Part shown: positions 22,201-31,892 of the stretch, piece by piece
Layout of the letters: every line of letters starts with the position of its first letter
How positions within the stretch are numbered: the first letter of the stretch is position 1
Assembly: GCF_024220515.1 (NCBI RefSeq)
Contig: NZ_JAMXOT010000132.1
Span: 1-32,233 of the forward strand
Reading direction: 5' to 3'
DNA length: 32,233 bases
Source of the DNA: Oscillatoria sp. HE19RPO
Lineage (GTDB): Bacteria; Cyanobacteriota; Cyanobacteriia; Cyanobacteriales; Laspinemataceae
Made by a program: the position numbers and the translations under genes
The notes under the pieces: generated by a model
The model's database searches: none
Told to the model about the DNA's origin: nothing
What the model saw: the letters and a program-made list of their open reading frames with translations, nothing else

Positions 22201-24572
22201 TCATCAGTCAACAAGTACAGAACAAATTCACCCATCTGCTGATTTTCCGGTCCACAGTCTTTCACCACGTCGGCTAAGTAGCGCTTGACGAATTCGGTTT
22301 TTGGTCCCCGTTTTTGATACTCGGCTAAGGTGGTAATATTTTCCGCTTGCAGTTGTGCACCGACGATTTGCAATTCAATCGGACGCACGGCATCGAGTTC
22401 ATCGGCTAAGTCCTGAACTAATGCCTGAGTTAACTCATCGGACAAGCAAAATTGGGTTTTTTCCGTTAAACTTTGGATGATTTTTTCGGCATCTGGGGGG
22501 GAAAAGTTGCCGAGGGGATAGCGGACTTTGCGGGCTAGGATATCATTGTTGATAGTTTTCATGCTTTCTAGCCGATCGCACTCTAGCAATTCATGCAAAT
22601 AATCCTCTCGCAGGGATAGGATAACTTTGAGACTCGGAATCCTCAAGCAATCCCCTAAAAAATCAAAAAATTGCCGCCGTTCTCTGGGGGTGGCACAGGC
22701 AAAAAAGAATTCTTCAAATTGGTCAAAAATTAGGATAGAACGCCTATTTCGGCTTTCATTTTCCTGCAACTGTTCCAGGAACAATGCCAGTTGCCCTTCT
22801 CCCGGGACCGACCTAATTTTTACCCCTTTTTCTGCCAATGCCTCAGCCAAGCTACTGGCAAATTCTTCCCTCCAGTTCGTATAAACTCGCACCGGAATCG
22901 GTAAATATTCCTGATATCCACTCAGTTGTTCCTTTAACTTGGGAATGATTCCCCCATTCACCAGGGAGCTTTTTCCCACACCGGATTGTCCATGAATCAC
23001 CAGGATTCGGGAATCATTCTTGCCAATTTCTTCGACAATTTTTTCCACATCCCACATCCGCCCAGAAGCGGCTATTTCCGGGGCCACGGATTGCCGTTTA
23101 TCCACAGGAGTTAGACCAAAATTCTCCTGCCGTTGCGGTTGAATCCAACAAGCCCCGACAAAGGCTCTTAATCCATATTGTTGCTCAATGGAGTAGCGGT
23201 TGAGTTTGAGTTCAAAGGCTTCTAAATATTGTTTTTGTTGAAAATACAAGTCTTGTAACTGACAGAGAATCTCCAGATAAAGCTGGGTATCATGCTCAGG
23301 ACTTCCTATTTGTTTTGCAGCCTCTAAATGACCGATCGCCACTTCTGGATGATTTAACTTCTGCTCGGCTTGGGCTAGAATAAAATAATAGCGACTAGCA
23401 TCAAAACCCAGGGCAATTTCTCCCGGCGGTTCCTCCATCTCCATCGGAGGATTTGAATCGGAAAATCCCGGAACTGCCACTAAAATTTCTAGGGCTTTTT
23501 CCGCTAATTCTTGAGCCTCGGTCCAATTGGATTGGGATAAAGCCACTTCCGCTAAAAACCCATAATCTCGGGCCGTTTCTATGGGCTGATTTTCCGTTTC
23601 ATGGATGGATAAGGCATCGGTTGCCAGGGTTTGGAGGGTCTCCCACTCTCCCAACTGACGTAAGATTTGGCCGATACTTTCTAGGGAATTTGCGATTAAA
23701 TCAGGGTTTTGGGTTTGTTCAAAGGTTGCTAAACAGTGGGCGACTGCTTCCCGAGTCGGTTGCCAATCCGAGGGGTTTAAATTGCGTTGTTGTCGGGCTT
23801 TGATATAATGGCAAACGGCAATTTGATGATAAACTTTCCCCAGGGGTTCTAACTGCTGAGATTTATCCCACCATTTCGCCGCTAGTTGATAATGGACGAG
23901 GGCCAAATCCGGTTGACCGAGGATGAATTGAACTGCCCCAAATAGAGTTTCTAAATGGGCATTCAGTTCTTCATCTAATCCCCCTTGGCTGATTAAATCC
24001 TGTTGCGCTGCTGCTAATTCTCCTTGCAATTTTTGAGCCGATTGGCGGTTGAGTTGCAGTGGATTGGCAAACCAATCTTGGGCGGTGGCGGTGACAAAAG
24101 TGGCGATCGCCTCTCGATTCATCGTCAATTGCACCGGAATCGCCCAACTCTCCAAATCCGGCGCAATTTGGCGGATTTTTTGCTGCACCTCATCATTCAC
24201 CCACAGCACTAAGGGAAAATGAAACTGTTTCTGAAACTCCTCCCGGACTTGATTTGCCGAACTCAACAGAGAATTAATCTCCGTCACCGTTTCTAACCCA
24301 AACACCATCAACGCATCCGGTTGTTCCTCCCCCAATTCCGCCCGGATTCGGCTATGTAGCAATTGGTCCCCTGCTTTGACTTCAATGCAGCGAATTTCCA
24401 CCTCACAAAGCTGTTGCAATCTCTGAACCAGACGCGATCGCAATTGGATATAATTACAACGGGCAATAAACAGCTTAAACTCCCCGCGAGATGCCTCCAA
24501 TGCCCAAGCCAATCGGGTTAAAGCCTGCTCATTTTCCGCGCTGATGGGTTCCAGATTCACCGGGTCAGTCAT
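19212..24572 (-). CDS. Giant TPR-nSTAND-WD40 protein
   Basis: This 1786-aa STAND-class NTPase has, in order: an alpha/beta domain without a P-loop (about 1-170, with LMVFGLETV and LVLWVNDEV, resembling the inactive-STAND-type domain of cyanobacterial relatives); TPR-like helices (180-470); an nSTAND1 NTPase with Walker [11 protein letters not shown] near 525-533 and Walker [12 protein letters not shown] near 610; a winged-helix region; a charged coiled coil; one membrane segment (about 905-925, [19 protein letters not shown]); 17 WD40 repeats (about 1003-1695); and a short TPR-like tail. STAND proteins are ligand-triggered switches; many act in defence or programmed death. The WD40 fan would be the sensor. 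It starts 2 bp after the ATPase gene stop, so the two are co-translated. No separate effector domain is recognised. Confidence 0.9.
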   Translation of the reverse strand: MTDPVNLEPISAENEQALTRLAWALEASRGEFKLFIARCNYIQLRSRLVQRLQQLCEVEIRCIEVKAGDQLLHSRIRAELGEEQPDALMVFGLETVTEINSLLSSANQVREEFQKQFHFPLVLWVNDEVQQKIRQIAPDLESWAIPVQLTMNREAIATFVTATAQDWFANPLQLNRQSAQKLQGELAAAQQDLISQGGLDEELNAHLETLFGAVQFILGQPDLALVHYQLAAKWWDKSQQLEPLGKVYHQIAVCHYIKARQQRNLNPSDWQPTREAVAHCLATFEQTQNPDLIANSLESIGQILRQLGEWETLQTLATDALSIHETENQPIETARDYGFLAEVALSQSNWTEAQELAEKALEILVAVPGFSDSNPPMEMEEPPGEIALGFDASRYYFILAQAEQKLNHPEVAIGHLEAAKQIGSPEHDTQLYLEILCQLQDLYFQQKQYLEAFELKLNRYSIEQQYGLRAFVGACWIQPQRQENFGLTPVDKRQSVAPEIAASGRMWDVEKIVEEIGKNDSRILVIHGQSGVGKSSLVNGGIIPKLKEQLSGYQEYLPIPVRVYTNWREEFASSLAEALAEKGVKIRSVPGEGQLALFLEQLQENESRNRRSILIFDQFEEFFFACATPRERRQFFDFLGDCLRIPSLKVILSLREDYLHELLECDRLESMKTINNDILARKVRYPLGNFSPPDAEKIIQSLTEKTQFCLSDELTQALVQDLADELDAVRPIELQIVGAQLQAENITTLAEYQKRGPKTEFVKRYLADVVKDCGPENQQMGEFVLYLLTDEKGIRPLKTREEIAGELQELAADLTGKVSQLDLVLKIFVDSGLVLLIQEKPAERYQLVHDYLAEFIRKQQQPHLERLRAELEGERKQRQKTEEELKRERKTTQILAGANQKAKQQIRLGTGIFAASLIAAIITGGFALKATQTLQEAREGTTLERQALFSLGQIEVSQIERLVSAMSSGQALKALVKHKRSLSDYPTVTPMLALYTILNQISERNQLQHQDEVTSANFSPDGERIVTASWNNTAHVWDRSGQLLAELTGHQGPVTSASFSPDGERLLTASDDTTARVWDRNGQLIAELTGHKGPVTSASFSPDGERLLTASDDTTARVWDRNGQLIAELTGHKGPVTSASFSPDGERILTASWNNTAQVWDSSGKLLAELTGHQGWVRSASFSPDGERILTASEDNTARLWDLGGQVVAELSGHQGWVTNASFSLDGERILTASDDNTVGVWDRNGKFLAELSGHQGWVTSANFSPDGELILTASWDKTARVWDINGQLLAELNGHQGWLRSASFSPDGESIVTLEGNTARVWDLRGPLVAELIGNQGPVHHASFSPDGESILTASEDNTARVWDLRGQLLAELNGHQGWLRSASFSPDGESILTASEDNTARVWDRSGKLVAELTGHEGLVTRASFSPDGKRILTASDDNTARVWDLRGQLLAELTGHQGRVWDASFSPDGERILTASSDNTARVWDLRGQLLAELTGHQNFITSTSFSPDGKRILTASWDNTARVWDLRGQLVAELIGHQGLVTRASFSPDGKRILTASWDNTARVWDRNGQLVAELIGHQDRVWDASFSPDGERILTDSLDNIPRVWDLRGQLVVELTGHQGRFTRASFSPDGERILTTSNDNTARVWDLRGQLVAELIGQQSRFTSASFSPDGESIVTASEDNTARVWRVGSLDDLLEWGCDWLADYLATHPSELETLETCQTPSNLAEAALVLVREGETQARAGQVDAAVATFRKALKWNAGLDFNPEAKAKQLAEEGNQG
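19488..21566 (-). repeat. 17 tandem 123-bp WD40-coding repeats
   Basis: Each 41-residue unit follows [19 protein letters not shown] then [19 protein letters not shown]. Repeat 8 is one residue short. Repeats 2 and 3 are identical at DNA level over at least 117 bp (21181-21297 and 21304-21420), showing recent duplication. Seventeen repeats would make two seven-bladed propellers plus three blades, or one intermediate state of an array that changes length. Confidence 0.9.
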
Positions 24573-24574
24573 GG

Positions 24575-25924
24575 CTACAGCACCCCCGCTTCAGCTATCA
24601 TCGGATTCACATCAAACCACACTTGACCATCATCGCGATATTCAAATACAAAGCGACTTCTAATCAACTGTTGATAGCCGTTATCATCATTGACTTTTTG
24701 GCGAACTTTCACCTGACGCAATAACTCCCATTCCTGGTCAGAAATGGGCATCGTCATATCCTGTTTACAGGACTGAATCACCTTTTCTAAGGTTTGGCGA
24801 TGGAGGGGAAATTTCATTTCTTCCATAATCCAGGTATTCAGCAATTTGAGTAAATCCCGAACATGACCCCCACTAATTTGGCAGAGGCGATCTAAAGTGT
24901 CGGGACTGTCAAAAATCAGGGGAATGGCATCTAACCGTTGTTGTTCATCTAAATCAGGAAAAGCGCGGGCGAGGACCATTTGCCGCAAGAGTGCCATCCC
25001 CCCTTGATGTTCCTTGCCATCCTGCGATCGCACCGGCACCATTGGCAACACTTTCGGGTCTTCAAATCGCTGAGTCAACATTCCATAACTATTGGAAAAT
25101 TTCAGCGCCAAAGGCAGGGTATAAACCAGATGACAATTGAGCTTACTTAAATATTCCCCCTGGTCCACAAACAGATATTCTTGTTGCGGTTTTCCCCAGG
25201 GTTTCGGACTGTTATCCAGTCGGTCTAAATTGTCCACAATGGCAACTAATCCCTGTTTCCCTTGGGCTTTGAGTTCGTTGATAGCCGGTTCAATTAACTC
25301 CTGATTAATCGCATCCAGCAGTTGTTGTTTTTGGGGACCTAAAAACTGATTCAACTTTTGCCGCAAGGAGGAATCTTGTTTCACTTTGGCCGTAATTTCC
25401 CCAATTCCCAAGGACAAAGTAAAGTTGTCTCCTTGTCTGCTGGTTCCCACATCGCCAATTTTGGGAATTTTAGCTTTGATTCCCTGAATATCCGCATTCA
25501 GAACCCGTGACGCCTCTTGTAGCAAATCTTTGAGCTTGCTGGTTTTGGTGAGTTGAATTGTCTCTAAACTTTGGGAGATGCGAGAGGCGATCGCCAGCAA
25601 CACATCCACAATATCCACATCGGTCAGTTCCAAGTCTTCACTGGAGGCAAAATACACCACATGAAACCCAGCCTTTTCCAGTTCCATTTTCAGCCGCAAC
25701 AGTTCCGTAGATTTCCCGCAACCAATATGGCCGGTAAACAAGGCACAAGTCGGGCTATCCGGTTCAAAAAAGGTGATTTTTGTCTTAAGTTTATCGATAA
25801 TTTCGCCGCCGCGAACCGTGGAAAAATCAATGTAATATTTCCGGTCCTGGGGGTCGGCACAAACCAGGGCGCGATCGGGTTTCGTCGCCCGATAAAAGTC
25901 ACGGATATCAGGGGTCATGGTCAT
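24575..25924 (-). CDS. P-loop (AAA-like) ATPase
   Basis: This 449-aa ATPase opens with IRDFYRATKPDRALVCADPQ and has Walker A TGHIGCGKST at residues 64-73, followed by ELLRLKMELEKAGFHVVYF. Walker B is GLVAIVDNLDRLD, and the sensor and lid regions include HLVYTLPLAL and ISGGHVRDLLKLLNTWI. The last 60 residues look like a winged helix (ISDQEWELLRQVKV). The IVDNLDRL form resembles KAP- and STAND-related ATPases, not motor proteases. It is the first gene of a tight unit with the nSTAND protein (2-bp gap), then DUF6883 and DUF4926, so it probably works with the nSTAND protein, for instance as a regulator. Soluble, no membrane segments. The start at ATG 25924 is followed closely by a second ATG at 25918. 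Confidence 0.85.
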   Translation of the reverse strand: MTMTPDIRDFYRATKPDRALVCADPQDRKYYIDFSTVRGGEIIDKLKTKITFFEPDSPTCALFTGHIGCGKSTELLRLKMELEKAGFHVVYFASSEDLELTDVDIVDVLLAIASRISQSLETIQLTKTSKLKDLLQEASRVLNADIQGIKAKIPKIGDVGTSRQGDNFTLSLGIGEITAKVKQDSSLRQKLNQFLGPQKQQLLDAINQELIEPAINELKAQGKQGLVAIVDNLDRLDNSPKPWGKPQQEYLFVDQGEYLSKLNCHLVYTLPLALKFSNSYGMLTQRFEDPKVLPMVPVRSQDGKEHQGGMALLRQMVLARAFPDLDEQQRLDAIPLIFDSPDTLDRLCQISGGHVRDLLKLLNTWIMEEMKFPLHRQTLEKVIQSCKQDMTMPISDQEWELLRQVKVRQKVNDDNGYQQLIRSRFVFEYRDDGQVWFDVNPMIAEAGVL

Positions 25925-26293
25925 AATGGTGGTGGTTTTGCTGTGGGATGGGAGGGGAGATTCTCGGCAGTTTTGGGCGATCGGCTCATCATCGCCAGGA
26001 CTCCGGGGGAACTGTTGTGTCTATTATCTAACAAAACGTCTAGATTGGGTAGCTTGTGGACTCGGTTGCTTGCAGGCGAAGGAGTCGTTATTTCATAATG
26101 ATTGGAAAATACTATCCCTCTTCTGTCATGGTCAACAGATAGCGATCGCCGTATCTCTGATCGGGAGAGACCTAGGCGAATCGGATTATATTTTTGAGTT
26201 GCTATTAGGAAAAACCGTGGCGATCGCCCTTCCCTGTAAGAGTCCTATAATTCAGTCAAGACAAGGGTTTTCTTGGAGGAACAGAAGAGAAAT
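25925..26293. other. Divergent intergenic region
   Basis: This gap lies between the ATPase (minus) and chemoreceptor (plus) starts and should hold both promoters. The + strand frame across it reads as non-protein-like sequence with several Cys and Trp runs. GCGATCGCC sites at about 26143 and 26220 are the only notable motifs. I see no RNA gene. Confidence 0.5.
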
Positions 26294-27799
26294 ATGCTAA
26301 ACTATTACCAGGAAGAAACTAATCCAGAGGTGACAAATAAAATGTCGCAAAATATTATTCGGCTGAGTCAAGTAGTCCTACTGGGCTTCGGGGTCGTTCT
26401 TTTATTAATGATTAGCATCGGATTGGCAACTAAGTTGAGCATGGATAATTTAGCAGAAGCTATTAATTGGCAAACGCACACCTATGTAGTCAAGAGCCAT
26501 TTGCAAAACATAGAAAAAGATTTACTGAACGCTGAAACAGGACAGCGAGGGTTTATCTTCACGGGTCAAGAAGATTTTTTAGAACCTTACAAATATGGGA
26601 CGATTGGCCTCAATCAATCATTCAATGATACAAAAAATTTAATTCAAGATCACCCAGAGCAGGTTATGAGGCTGGAGGAAGTTGAAAGAAATGCCGAAGA
26701 AAAACTAGATGAATTAGCGTAAACTATCTCCCTGAAAAGGGCTGGCAAAGAAGCAGAACTAAGAGCTTTGGTGATGTCAGGCAAAGGCAAGATATTGATG
26801 GATAAAATCAGAGTTGAACTTACAGAAATGCTGAATGTAGAAGAGGAGCTACTGAGTCAACGAACAAAATTTGCAAAACAGTCGGAGCAATTATCGGCAG
26901 TTATTTCTATAGGAGGTACAGTTATTGCCGTAGTATTAAGTTCATTTATTGTCTTATTTATTTCCAATAAAGTTGTCCGACCCATCAATCAGGTAGCCAA
27001 TACGCTCGCCAGTTGTTCTAGAGAGATTGCTACGACAGTTGAACAGCAGGAGCGCAGTGTCGTACAACAATCTACTTCTGTCAATCAAACTACTATCATA
27101 ATGGATGACTTGGGTGATTCTTTCCAACAATTAGTCCATCAATCCCAATCTGCTGCTGAAGCCGCAGGACAAGCTTTAAGTATAAGTGAAGTCGGAAGCC
27201 TAGCAGTGGATGAAACCCTAGAATCAATGACAATATTGAAAGAAAAAGTCAGGGGTATCGCTGAACAAATTATGCGATTAAGCACAGAAATTAATCAGAT
27301 TGGTAATATATCTGGTGTGGTGACCAATTTAGCAAATCAAACGAATATGCTGGCGCTAAATGCATCCGTAGAAGCTGTGCGAGCCGGAGAAAATGGCAAA
27401 GGTTTTGCTGTAATCGCCATAGAAATTCGTAAATTGGCCGATCAAAGTCAGAAATCTGCTGAGAAGATTAACAACCTGGTCATTGAGATCAAGAACGCCC
27501 TCGATTCCACCGTGACGGTGACAAATGAAGGCACTAAGACAGTAGAAGAAGGAAACAAAATTAGTCAAAAAACAACATCCGCTTTCCTCGAAGTAGCAAA
27601 TGCTTTTAATACTGTGGTATTGAACACTCAACAAATTTCTCTAACGGCCCAACAACAAGCGGTTGCCATTCAACAAGTCGTTGATGCTATGAACATCCTC
27701 AACCAATCAGCCCAAGAAACCGCTAGTGGCATTACTCAAATGAAATTAGGCATTCAACAATTAAACCAATCTGCCCAAAATCTTAAGTTAATAGTTTAA
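26294..27799 (+). pseudogene. Methyl-accepting chemotaxis protein gene broken by in-frame TAA
   Basis: One reading frame encodes a CHASE3-type chemoreceptor: membrane segment VVLLGFGVVLLLMISIGL, periplasmic four-helix CHASE3 domain (ETGQRGFIFTGQEDFLEPY), second membrane segment [14 protein letters not shown], and a cytoplasmic signalling hairpin with [20 protein letters not shown] at the tip. A TAA at 26720-26722 interrupts the CHASE3 domain (EEKLDELA[18 protein letters not shown]), and the frame then continues unbroken. The position is usually Gln in such helices, so CAA to TAA is likely. The 3' part could start at 26768-26774 (TTG/GTG/ATG) and make a receptor lacking most of its sensor. GGAGGA at 26275-26280 precedes the ATG at 26294; the ATG at 26342 is an alternative. 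Confidence 0.85.
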
Positions 27800-27945
27800 A
27801 GAGAATCTCGTCTTGAATCATATTGATTAAGGGAGTTCAAAAAAATACAGTCGTCATACTTTAAGCGGGATTATAGATGATATCTACCAACCATTGGCCT
27901 AAGTGGGTTCGTTCTGGGGGCTTAATCTCAGGGGTGAAGATGCTT

Positions 27946-27951
27946 TATAAT
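27946..27951 (+). promoter_or_regulatory. Predicted -10 box of gntK
   Basis: A perfect TATAAT lies 131 bp before the gluconokinase start. The -35 region (TTAATC at 27922-27927, 18 bp upstream) is weak. The implied 5' leader of about 125 nt is long but shows no riboswitch I recognise. Confidence 0.4.
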
Positions 27952-28081
27952 AGTCAGGTTGCACCTAAACGGAGAAGCTGTAACGAGGGAACCGGATCAA
28001 ACCCTTGTTCAATCATTGTAGTCCGGGGGATTCACGAATTACCCCAAAGCATCACAGTCGGCAGAAAAAGGAGCTTTAACG

Positions 28082-28582
28082 GTGACCATTGTCATCATCA
28101 TGGGAGTATCGGGTTCAGGGAAAAGCACCGTCGGGAAGCGTCTGGCAGAGGCGTTAGACTGGCAGTTTATGGATGCCGATGATTTACATTCCCCGGAAAA
28201 TGTGGAGAAAATGAGTCAGGGAATCCCCTTGGATGAGAGCGATCGCCTCCCTTGGTTAATGGCAATGCGTCAACAAATCTCCGCTTGGTTACAGCAAGAT
28301 AAAAATGTAGTGTTAGCTTGTTCGGCTTTGAAGCAATCTTATCGCGAAATTTTGGATTGTTCTTTGGAACCAATTAAGTTGGTTTATTTGAAGGGTTCCC
28401 AGGCAGTAATTCAGTCACGAATTCAGTCGCGAACCGACCATTTTATGCCAGCGGATTTGCTAAATAGTCAATTTGATGCCTTAGAAGAACCCACTCCCGA
28501 GGATGCGATTCATGTGGATGTGTCTTTACCCGTTTCTGAGTTGGTAGAACGGATTTCTAGTTTGGTGAAGGGGTCGGGATGA
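28082..28582 (+). CDS. gntK: Gluconokinase
   Basis: This 166-aa GntK-type kinase converts D-gluconate and ATP to 6-phosphogluconate, feeding the oxidative pentose phosphate pathway. The P-loop is MGVSGSGKST (residues 7-16), followed by the gluconate-site block FMDADDLHSPENVEKMSQGIP, the LDESDRLPWL motif, LACSALKQSYR and the lid RTDHFMPADLLNSQFDALE. These are diagnostic for the family. It starts at GTG (28082) with AAGGAG at 28068-28073, 8 bp upstream. The preceding 280 bp carry no gene, so it is probably transcribed alone. The broken chemoreceptor upstream is not functionally linked. Confidence 0.95.
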   Translation: MTIVIIMGVSGSGKSTVGKRLAEALDWQFMDADDLHSPENVEKMSQGIPLDESDRLPWLMAMRQQISAWLQQDKNVVLACSALKQSYREILDCSLEPIKLVYLKGSQAVIQSRIQSRTDHFMPADLLNSQFDALEEPTPEDAIHVDVSLPVSELVERISSLVKGSG

Positions 28583-28629
28583 GGGATTTGGCTGGGGGAT
28601 TTTGGGGACTTTATTAGTTTTTTGAGTTA

Positions 28630-28681
28630 GCCGGAGGCAGAGCCTCCAATTTGGCATTCCCAGGCAGAGCCAGGGAACGAG
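28630..28681. repeat. Dispersed GGAGGCAGAGCCTCC-type double hairpin
   Basis: GGAGGCAGAGCCTCC followed by CCCAGGCAGAGCCAGGG-like sequence gives two adjacent short hairpins. This is a common intergenic repeat in cyanobacteria. Here it lies in the gap between gluconokinase and the baeRF3 gene, just before copy C of the two-hairpin element. Confidence 0.7.
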
Positions 28682-28710
28682 TTGCGTTGTCTCAATTGGG
28701 TTTTATGTAT

Positions 28711-28768
28711 TAGCCTGCGTAGGCAGGCTTCGTCCGTATAGCCCCACCCTTTAGGGTGCGGGTTTTTA
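28711..28768 (+). repeat. Two-hairpin terminator-like element, copy C
   Basis: Stem 1 is GCCTGC-GTAG-GCAGGC, the linker is TTCGTCCGTATAGCC, and stem 2 is CACCCT-TT-AGGGTG, followed by CGGG and a five-T run. It lies 3' of gluconokinase in the same orientation. Compared with copy A, the C-G pair in stem 1 is a T-A pair. Confidence 0.75.
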
Positions 28769-28883
28769 TTCTTGCTTTTCTATCAAAAGAAAGAGGGCAA
28801 ATCTCCATAATTTTGCTTCTCTAGAAATAGACTTCAGGGTAATCCTACCTAAAAGTTTGACGATTTTTTTGGAGACTCAATTT

Positions 28884-30050
28884 ATGGATTTTTTATCTAA
28901 AAGTGACCTTAAAACTTTATTAGAGCATCACGAACAGCCTTCGGTTTCCCTTTATATGCCAACGGTGAAGGCGGGTTCGGAAACTCAGCAAAATCCGATT
29001 CGCTTTAAGAATTTAATGAAAGACGTTGAATCCAAGCTGGAAGAGATGGGGATTCGTCTCTCGGATGCGTCCGAATGGTTGGAACAAGCCAAAAAGCTGG
29101 ATAGTTCCCAGTTTTGGGAACACCAAGAACTGGGTTTGGCGATTTTCATCTCGCCGACTGCCTTTCACTATTATTGCCTCCCGATTGAGGTGGATGAAAT
29201 TGTGGTGGTGAGCGATCGCTTCCACCTGAAACCGCTACTCCCCTTGGTCAACAAAAATGGCCGCTATTTTATCTTAGCCCTCAGTCAAGAGAATGTCCGC
29301 CTGATTGAGGCGACCCAATTCAGTGCGCGGGAAATTCATGTGGAAAATATCCCCGATAATATTGACCAAGCCGTGATGTATGATGACTTCAGTAACACCC
29401 AATTCCGAGTGTTCACCTCTCGCGGTGGAACGAACAACCGGGCACCGGAAGTGGGGGCTTATCACGGACAGGGTAGCCCCGATGTGGATAAGATTTACCT
29501 GGATATTTTGCAATATTTTCATCAGGTGGATAAGGGAATTTTCGATCGCCTCAAGGATGAGAATGCACCCCTGGTTTTGGCCGGGGTGGAATATTTGATG
29601 CCGCTTTATCATGAGGCAAACTCTTATCCCCATTTGCTCTTTGATGGCATGGCAGGCAATCCAAAAATGCTCAAACCGGACGAATTGCAAACCCTCACTT
29701 GGGAGATTGTTCAGCCGTATTTTGAGCAGTCCTATACAGAAGCGGTACAACGCTACCAAGACCTCAGTGGTGCTCAACCGGACAAAACTGTGACTAAGCT
29801 GGAGGAGATTGTTTCTGCGGCCTATTATCAACGGTTGGATTCCCTGTTTGTGGCCTTAGATCAGCATCAATGGGGACAGTTTAATCCGGAAACCAATCAG
29901 GTAGAAATTCATGAAGAAGCTCAACCGGATGATGAGGATTTGTTAGACTTTGCGGCGGTTTATACGGCGATTAATGGGGGGACGGTGTATGTAGAACCCC
30001 AGGACAAAATGCCAGCAGAGGGTGCCGTTGCTGCGATCGCCCGCTTTTAA
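28884..30050 (+). CDS. baeRF3-family (bacterial eRF1-like) protein
   Basis: This 388-aa protein resembles the bacterial archaeo-eukaryotic release factor family 3: N-terminal KSDLKTLLEHHEQPSVSLYM, a central RNase-H-like segment GRYFILALSQENVRLIEATQ, a GAYHGQGSPDVDKIYLDILQ block with the following QVDKGIFDRL, and a C-terminal EEIVSAAYYQRLDSLFVAL with AVYTAINGGTVYV (the L7Ae-like part). The family is thought to act on stalled ribosomes or in translation-linked stress, mostly by analogy with Pelota/eRF1; no GGQ tip is seen. I start it at the ATG at 28884, 9 bp after GGAG (28871-28874), not at the TTG at 28857. Confidence 0.8.
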   Translation: MDFLSKSDLKTLLEHHEQPSVSLYMPTVKAGSETQQNPIRFKNLMKDVESKLEEMGIRLSDASEWLEQAKKLDSSQFWEHQELGLAIFISPTAFHYYCLPIEVDEIVVVSDRFHLKPLLPLVNKNGRYFILALSQENVRLIEATQFSAREIHVENIPDNIDQAVMYDDFSNTQFRVFTSRGGTNNRAPEVGAYHGQGSPDVDKIYLDILQYFHQVDKGIFDRLKDENAPLVLAGVEYLMPLYHEANSYPHLLFDGMAGNPKMLKPDELQTLTWEIVQPYFEQSYTEAVQRYQDLSGAQPDKTVTKLEEIVSAAYYQRLDSLFVALDQHQWGQFNPETNQVEIHEEAQPDDEDLLDFAAVYTAINGGTVYVEPQDKMPAEGAVAAIARF

Positions 30051-30245
30051 GCGACCCCCACCCCATCAGAATGGCGATCGGGGACGATACCCAATCCCGA
30101 AAAGATGAGATGCCTCAGATCCGCAGTCTGATTGGAGAACCCCGGTAAAGTCAATCAGAACTTCCAGGGGGTGAATCCAGTGTCTCCATTGCCTAGATAA
30201 TAGAATGGTCCTTCCCTATCCGTGCAATGGAGACGAGAAACCCTT

Positions 30246-31889
30246 ATGAATCGCCCTCTGAAGTTTTACGATGCTCAACAGCGTCCTTGGCCGAATTCAC
30301 CCTTAGAGCAAACCAGTATTATCGGTCATACCACCCCCACCACAGTGCGCCTCTGGTTTCGGGTGGGTGAACCGGGGGAATACTGGTTGCTGGTTTCTTC
30401 CCGTCCCATTCCGACTCAGGGGATTCCTTTGTTGAGTTTAGGCGATCGCCGTGAGTACCAGTTACGCTTGACCACTCCGTCTCATACGGAAGAATTTTCC
30501 CCGGAAATTGTTCTCCCCCTCTCACTTACCCCGGAAACCGACCTCACCGGCGTCATGGAACTGATGAATCTCACGCCGGATACTCGCTATTACTATGCGT
30601 TATTTGACCCCAACCGGGATTCTCCCTGGGAGTTGGGACATGAGGAACTCCTGTGGTTTCAGACCTTTCCAGAACATCCGAAAACCATCAATTTTGGCAT
30701 TTATAGTTGTCATATGCCTTATGAAGGGCGGCGTCTGGCCAATGTGGAGATGTGGGACCGCTTTAACGAGGAACTCTCCAAGGTGAATGCGCGATTTGTG
30801 TTAGCAACGGGAGATCAAGTCTATGTAGATGGCAACCCCGACTTGAGTATCTGGGAATGGTTGCGGAAGGTCAAATCCCAGAATCCGACTCGCGAGGATA
30901 TGATTACTTGGTATCGGGATATTTATCGGGGATATTGGGGAATTCCCGAAGTGCAGCGCATTTATCGGAGATTTCCCACTTATATGATCTGGGATGATCA
31001 TGAAATTGTCGATGGATGGGGGTCTTATACTCCAGATGAACTAGCGGGATTGCTAGATACCTCCTGGCAACTGCGAAATAAGTCGCAACAATTGCAGTTT
31101 GCTGATGAAATGTTTGAGGCGGCCCGACAGGTTTATTGGGAATATGAACATTCTCATAATCCTGAAACTGATTTTGCCAATAATCAGTTTGACTATGGAT
31201 TTGATTGCGGACGTTGTGGGTTTTATGTCCTAGATATGCGCGGAAATCGCAATTATAATCGCGAACATCATCGGTCGTTAGGATTAAAACAGTGGAGTCG
31301 ATTTGAAGCGTGGATTGCCAATGCGTATCAATCCGATTCCGAAGTTTTATTTATTGTATCTCCAGTACCCGTGGTTCATTTAAGTAGTTTTGTGATTAAC
31401 AAAATTGACTTAAGTTTGTTTGGATATCAAGATGATCAACGGGACCATTGGGAACATCAAAGCAATTGGGATGAGCGAAATCATTTGTTAAAGTTAGTCT
31501 TTCAGCTTTCCCAAGAGATGCAGCGGCGTGTTATTTTTATTAGTGGGGATGTTCATATTGGGGCGGCGTTTAAACTGTCTCATCCCGATTTTCCTGGGGC
31601 CCAGGTTTTTCAGGTGACTTCCAGTGGGATTGCTTATGCTCATTTGAAGGGAATGGAACGGCGGATTTTAGAAATGTTAGTTAAACCGGAAGGAGATTTA
31701 GGCGATCGCCCGGAAAATCAACCCTATCATTTTGAGAATTTAGCAGTCTGTCGTTATAATAATTTTGGGATTCTTCGGGTTACGGAACAGGAAGCGGGAG
31801 GGATGGAAGTCTGCTTTGATTTGTACGGGGGAAATCGAGATGAAAAAGGGGAACTGTCTCTGTTGAAAACAACTATTATCCTGGCATAA
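30246..31889 (+). CDS. PhoD-like metallophosphatase
   Basis: This 547-aa protein is of the alkaline phosphatase D / PhoD-like metallophosphatase family. The metal-binding blocks are FGIYSCHMPYEGR, VLATGDQVYVDG (dinuclear-centre Asp), MIWDDHEIVDGWG and IFISGDVHIGAAF, in family order. The N-terminal 110 residues form the usual beta-sandwich (TTPTTVRLWFRVGEPGEYWL). No signal peptide is present (starts MNRPLKFYDAQQ), so this version seems cytoplasmic, unlike Tat-exported PhoD, and may cleave a phosphodiester inside the cell. I chose the ATG at 30246, since the upstream frame start at 30222 adds eight residues without family resemblance. It has its own upstream gap of 195 bp from the baeRF3 gene. 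Confidence 0.88.
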   Translation: MNRPLKFYDAQQRPWPNSPLEQTSIIGHTTPTTVRLWFRVGEPGEYWLLVSSRPIPTQGIPLLSLGDRREYQLRLTTPSHTEEFSPEIVLPLSLTPETDLTGVMELMNLTPDTRYYYALFDPNRDSPWELGHEELLWFQTFPEHPKTINFGIYSCHMPYEGRRLANVEMWDRFNEELSKVNARFVLATGDQVYVDGNPDLSIWEWLRKVKSQNPTREDMITWYRDIYRGYWGIPEVQRIYRRFPTYMIWDDHEIVDGWGSYTPDELAGLLDTSWQLRNKSQQLQFADEMFEAARQVYWEYEHSHNPETDFANNQFDYGFDCGRCGFYVLDMRGNRNYNREHHRSLGLKQWSRFEAWIANAYQSDSEVLFIVSPVPVVHLSSFVINKIDLSLFGYQDDQRDHWEHQSNWDERNHLLKLVFQLSQEMQRRVIFISGDVHIGAAFKLSHPDFPGAQVFQVTSSGIAYAHLKGMERRILEMLVKPEGDLGDRPENQPYHFENLAVCRYNNFGILRVTEQEAGGMEVCFDLYGGNRDEKGELSLLKTTIILA

Positions 31890-31892
31890 ATT

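Noticed and set aside
25917-26300. 127-aa + strand frame between the ATPase and the chemoreceptor
   Set aside because: Composition is not protein-like, it has no ribosome binding site and it overlaps both flanking gene starts.
17274-26722. Stop-codon reassignment to Gln as explanation of the two in-frame stops
   Set aside because: Many genes in the window end normally at TAA or TAG (for example cpcT copy 2 at TAG, the lasso precursor at TAA), so a global code change is excluded; local nonsense mutation is simpler.
27952-28081. Riboswitch in the long gntK leader
   Set aside because: I could not match it to any riboswitch class I know or draw a convincing conserved structure.
27877-28182. 101-aa + strand frame upstream of gluconokinase
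   Set aside because: It overlaps the gluconokinase start in another frame and the translation looks non-coding; the stretch fits a promoter and leader better.
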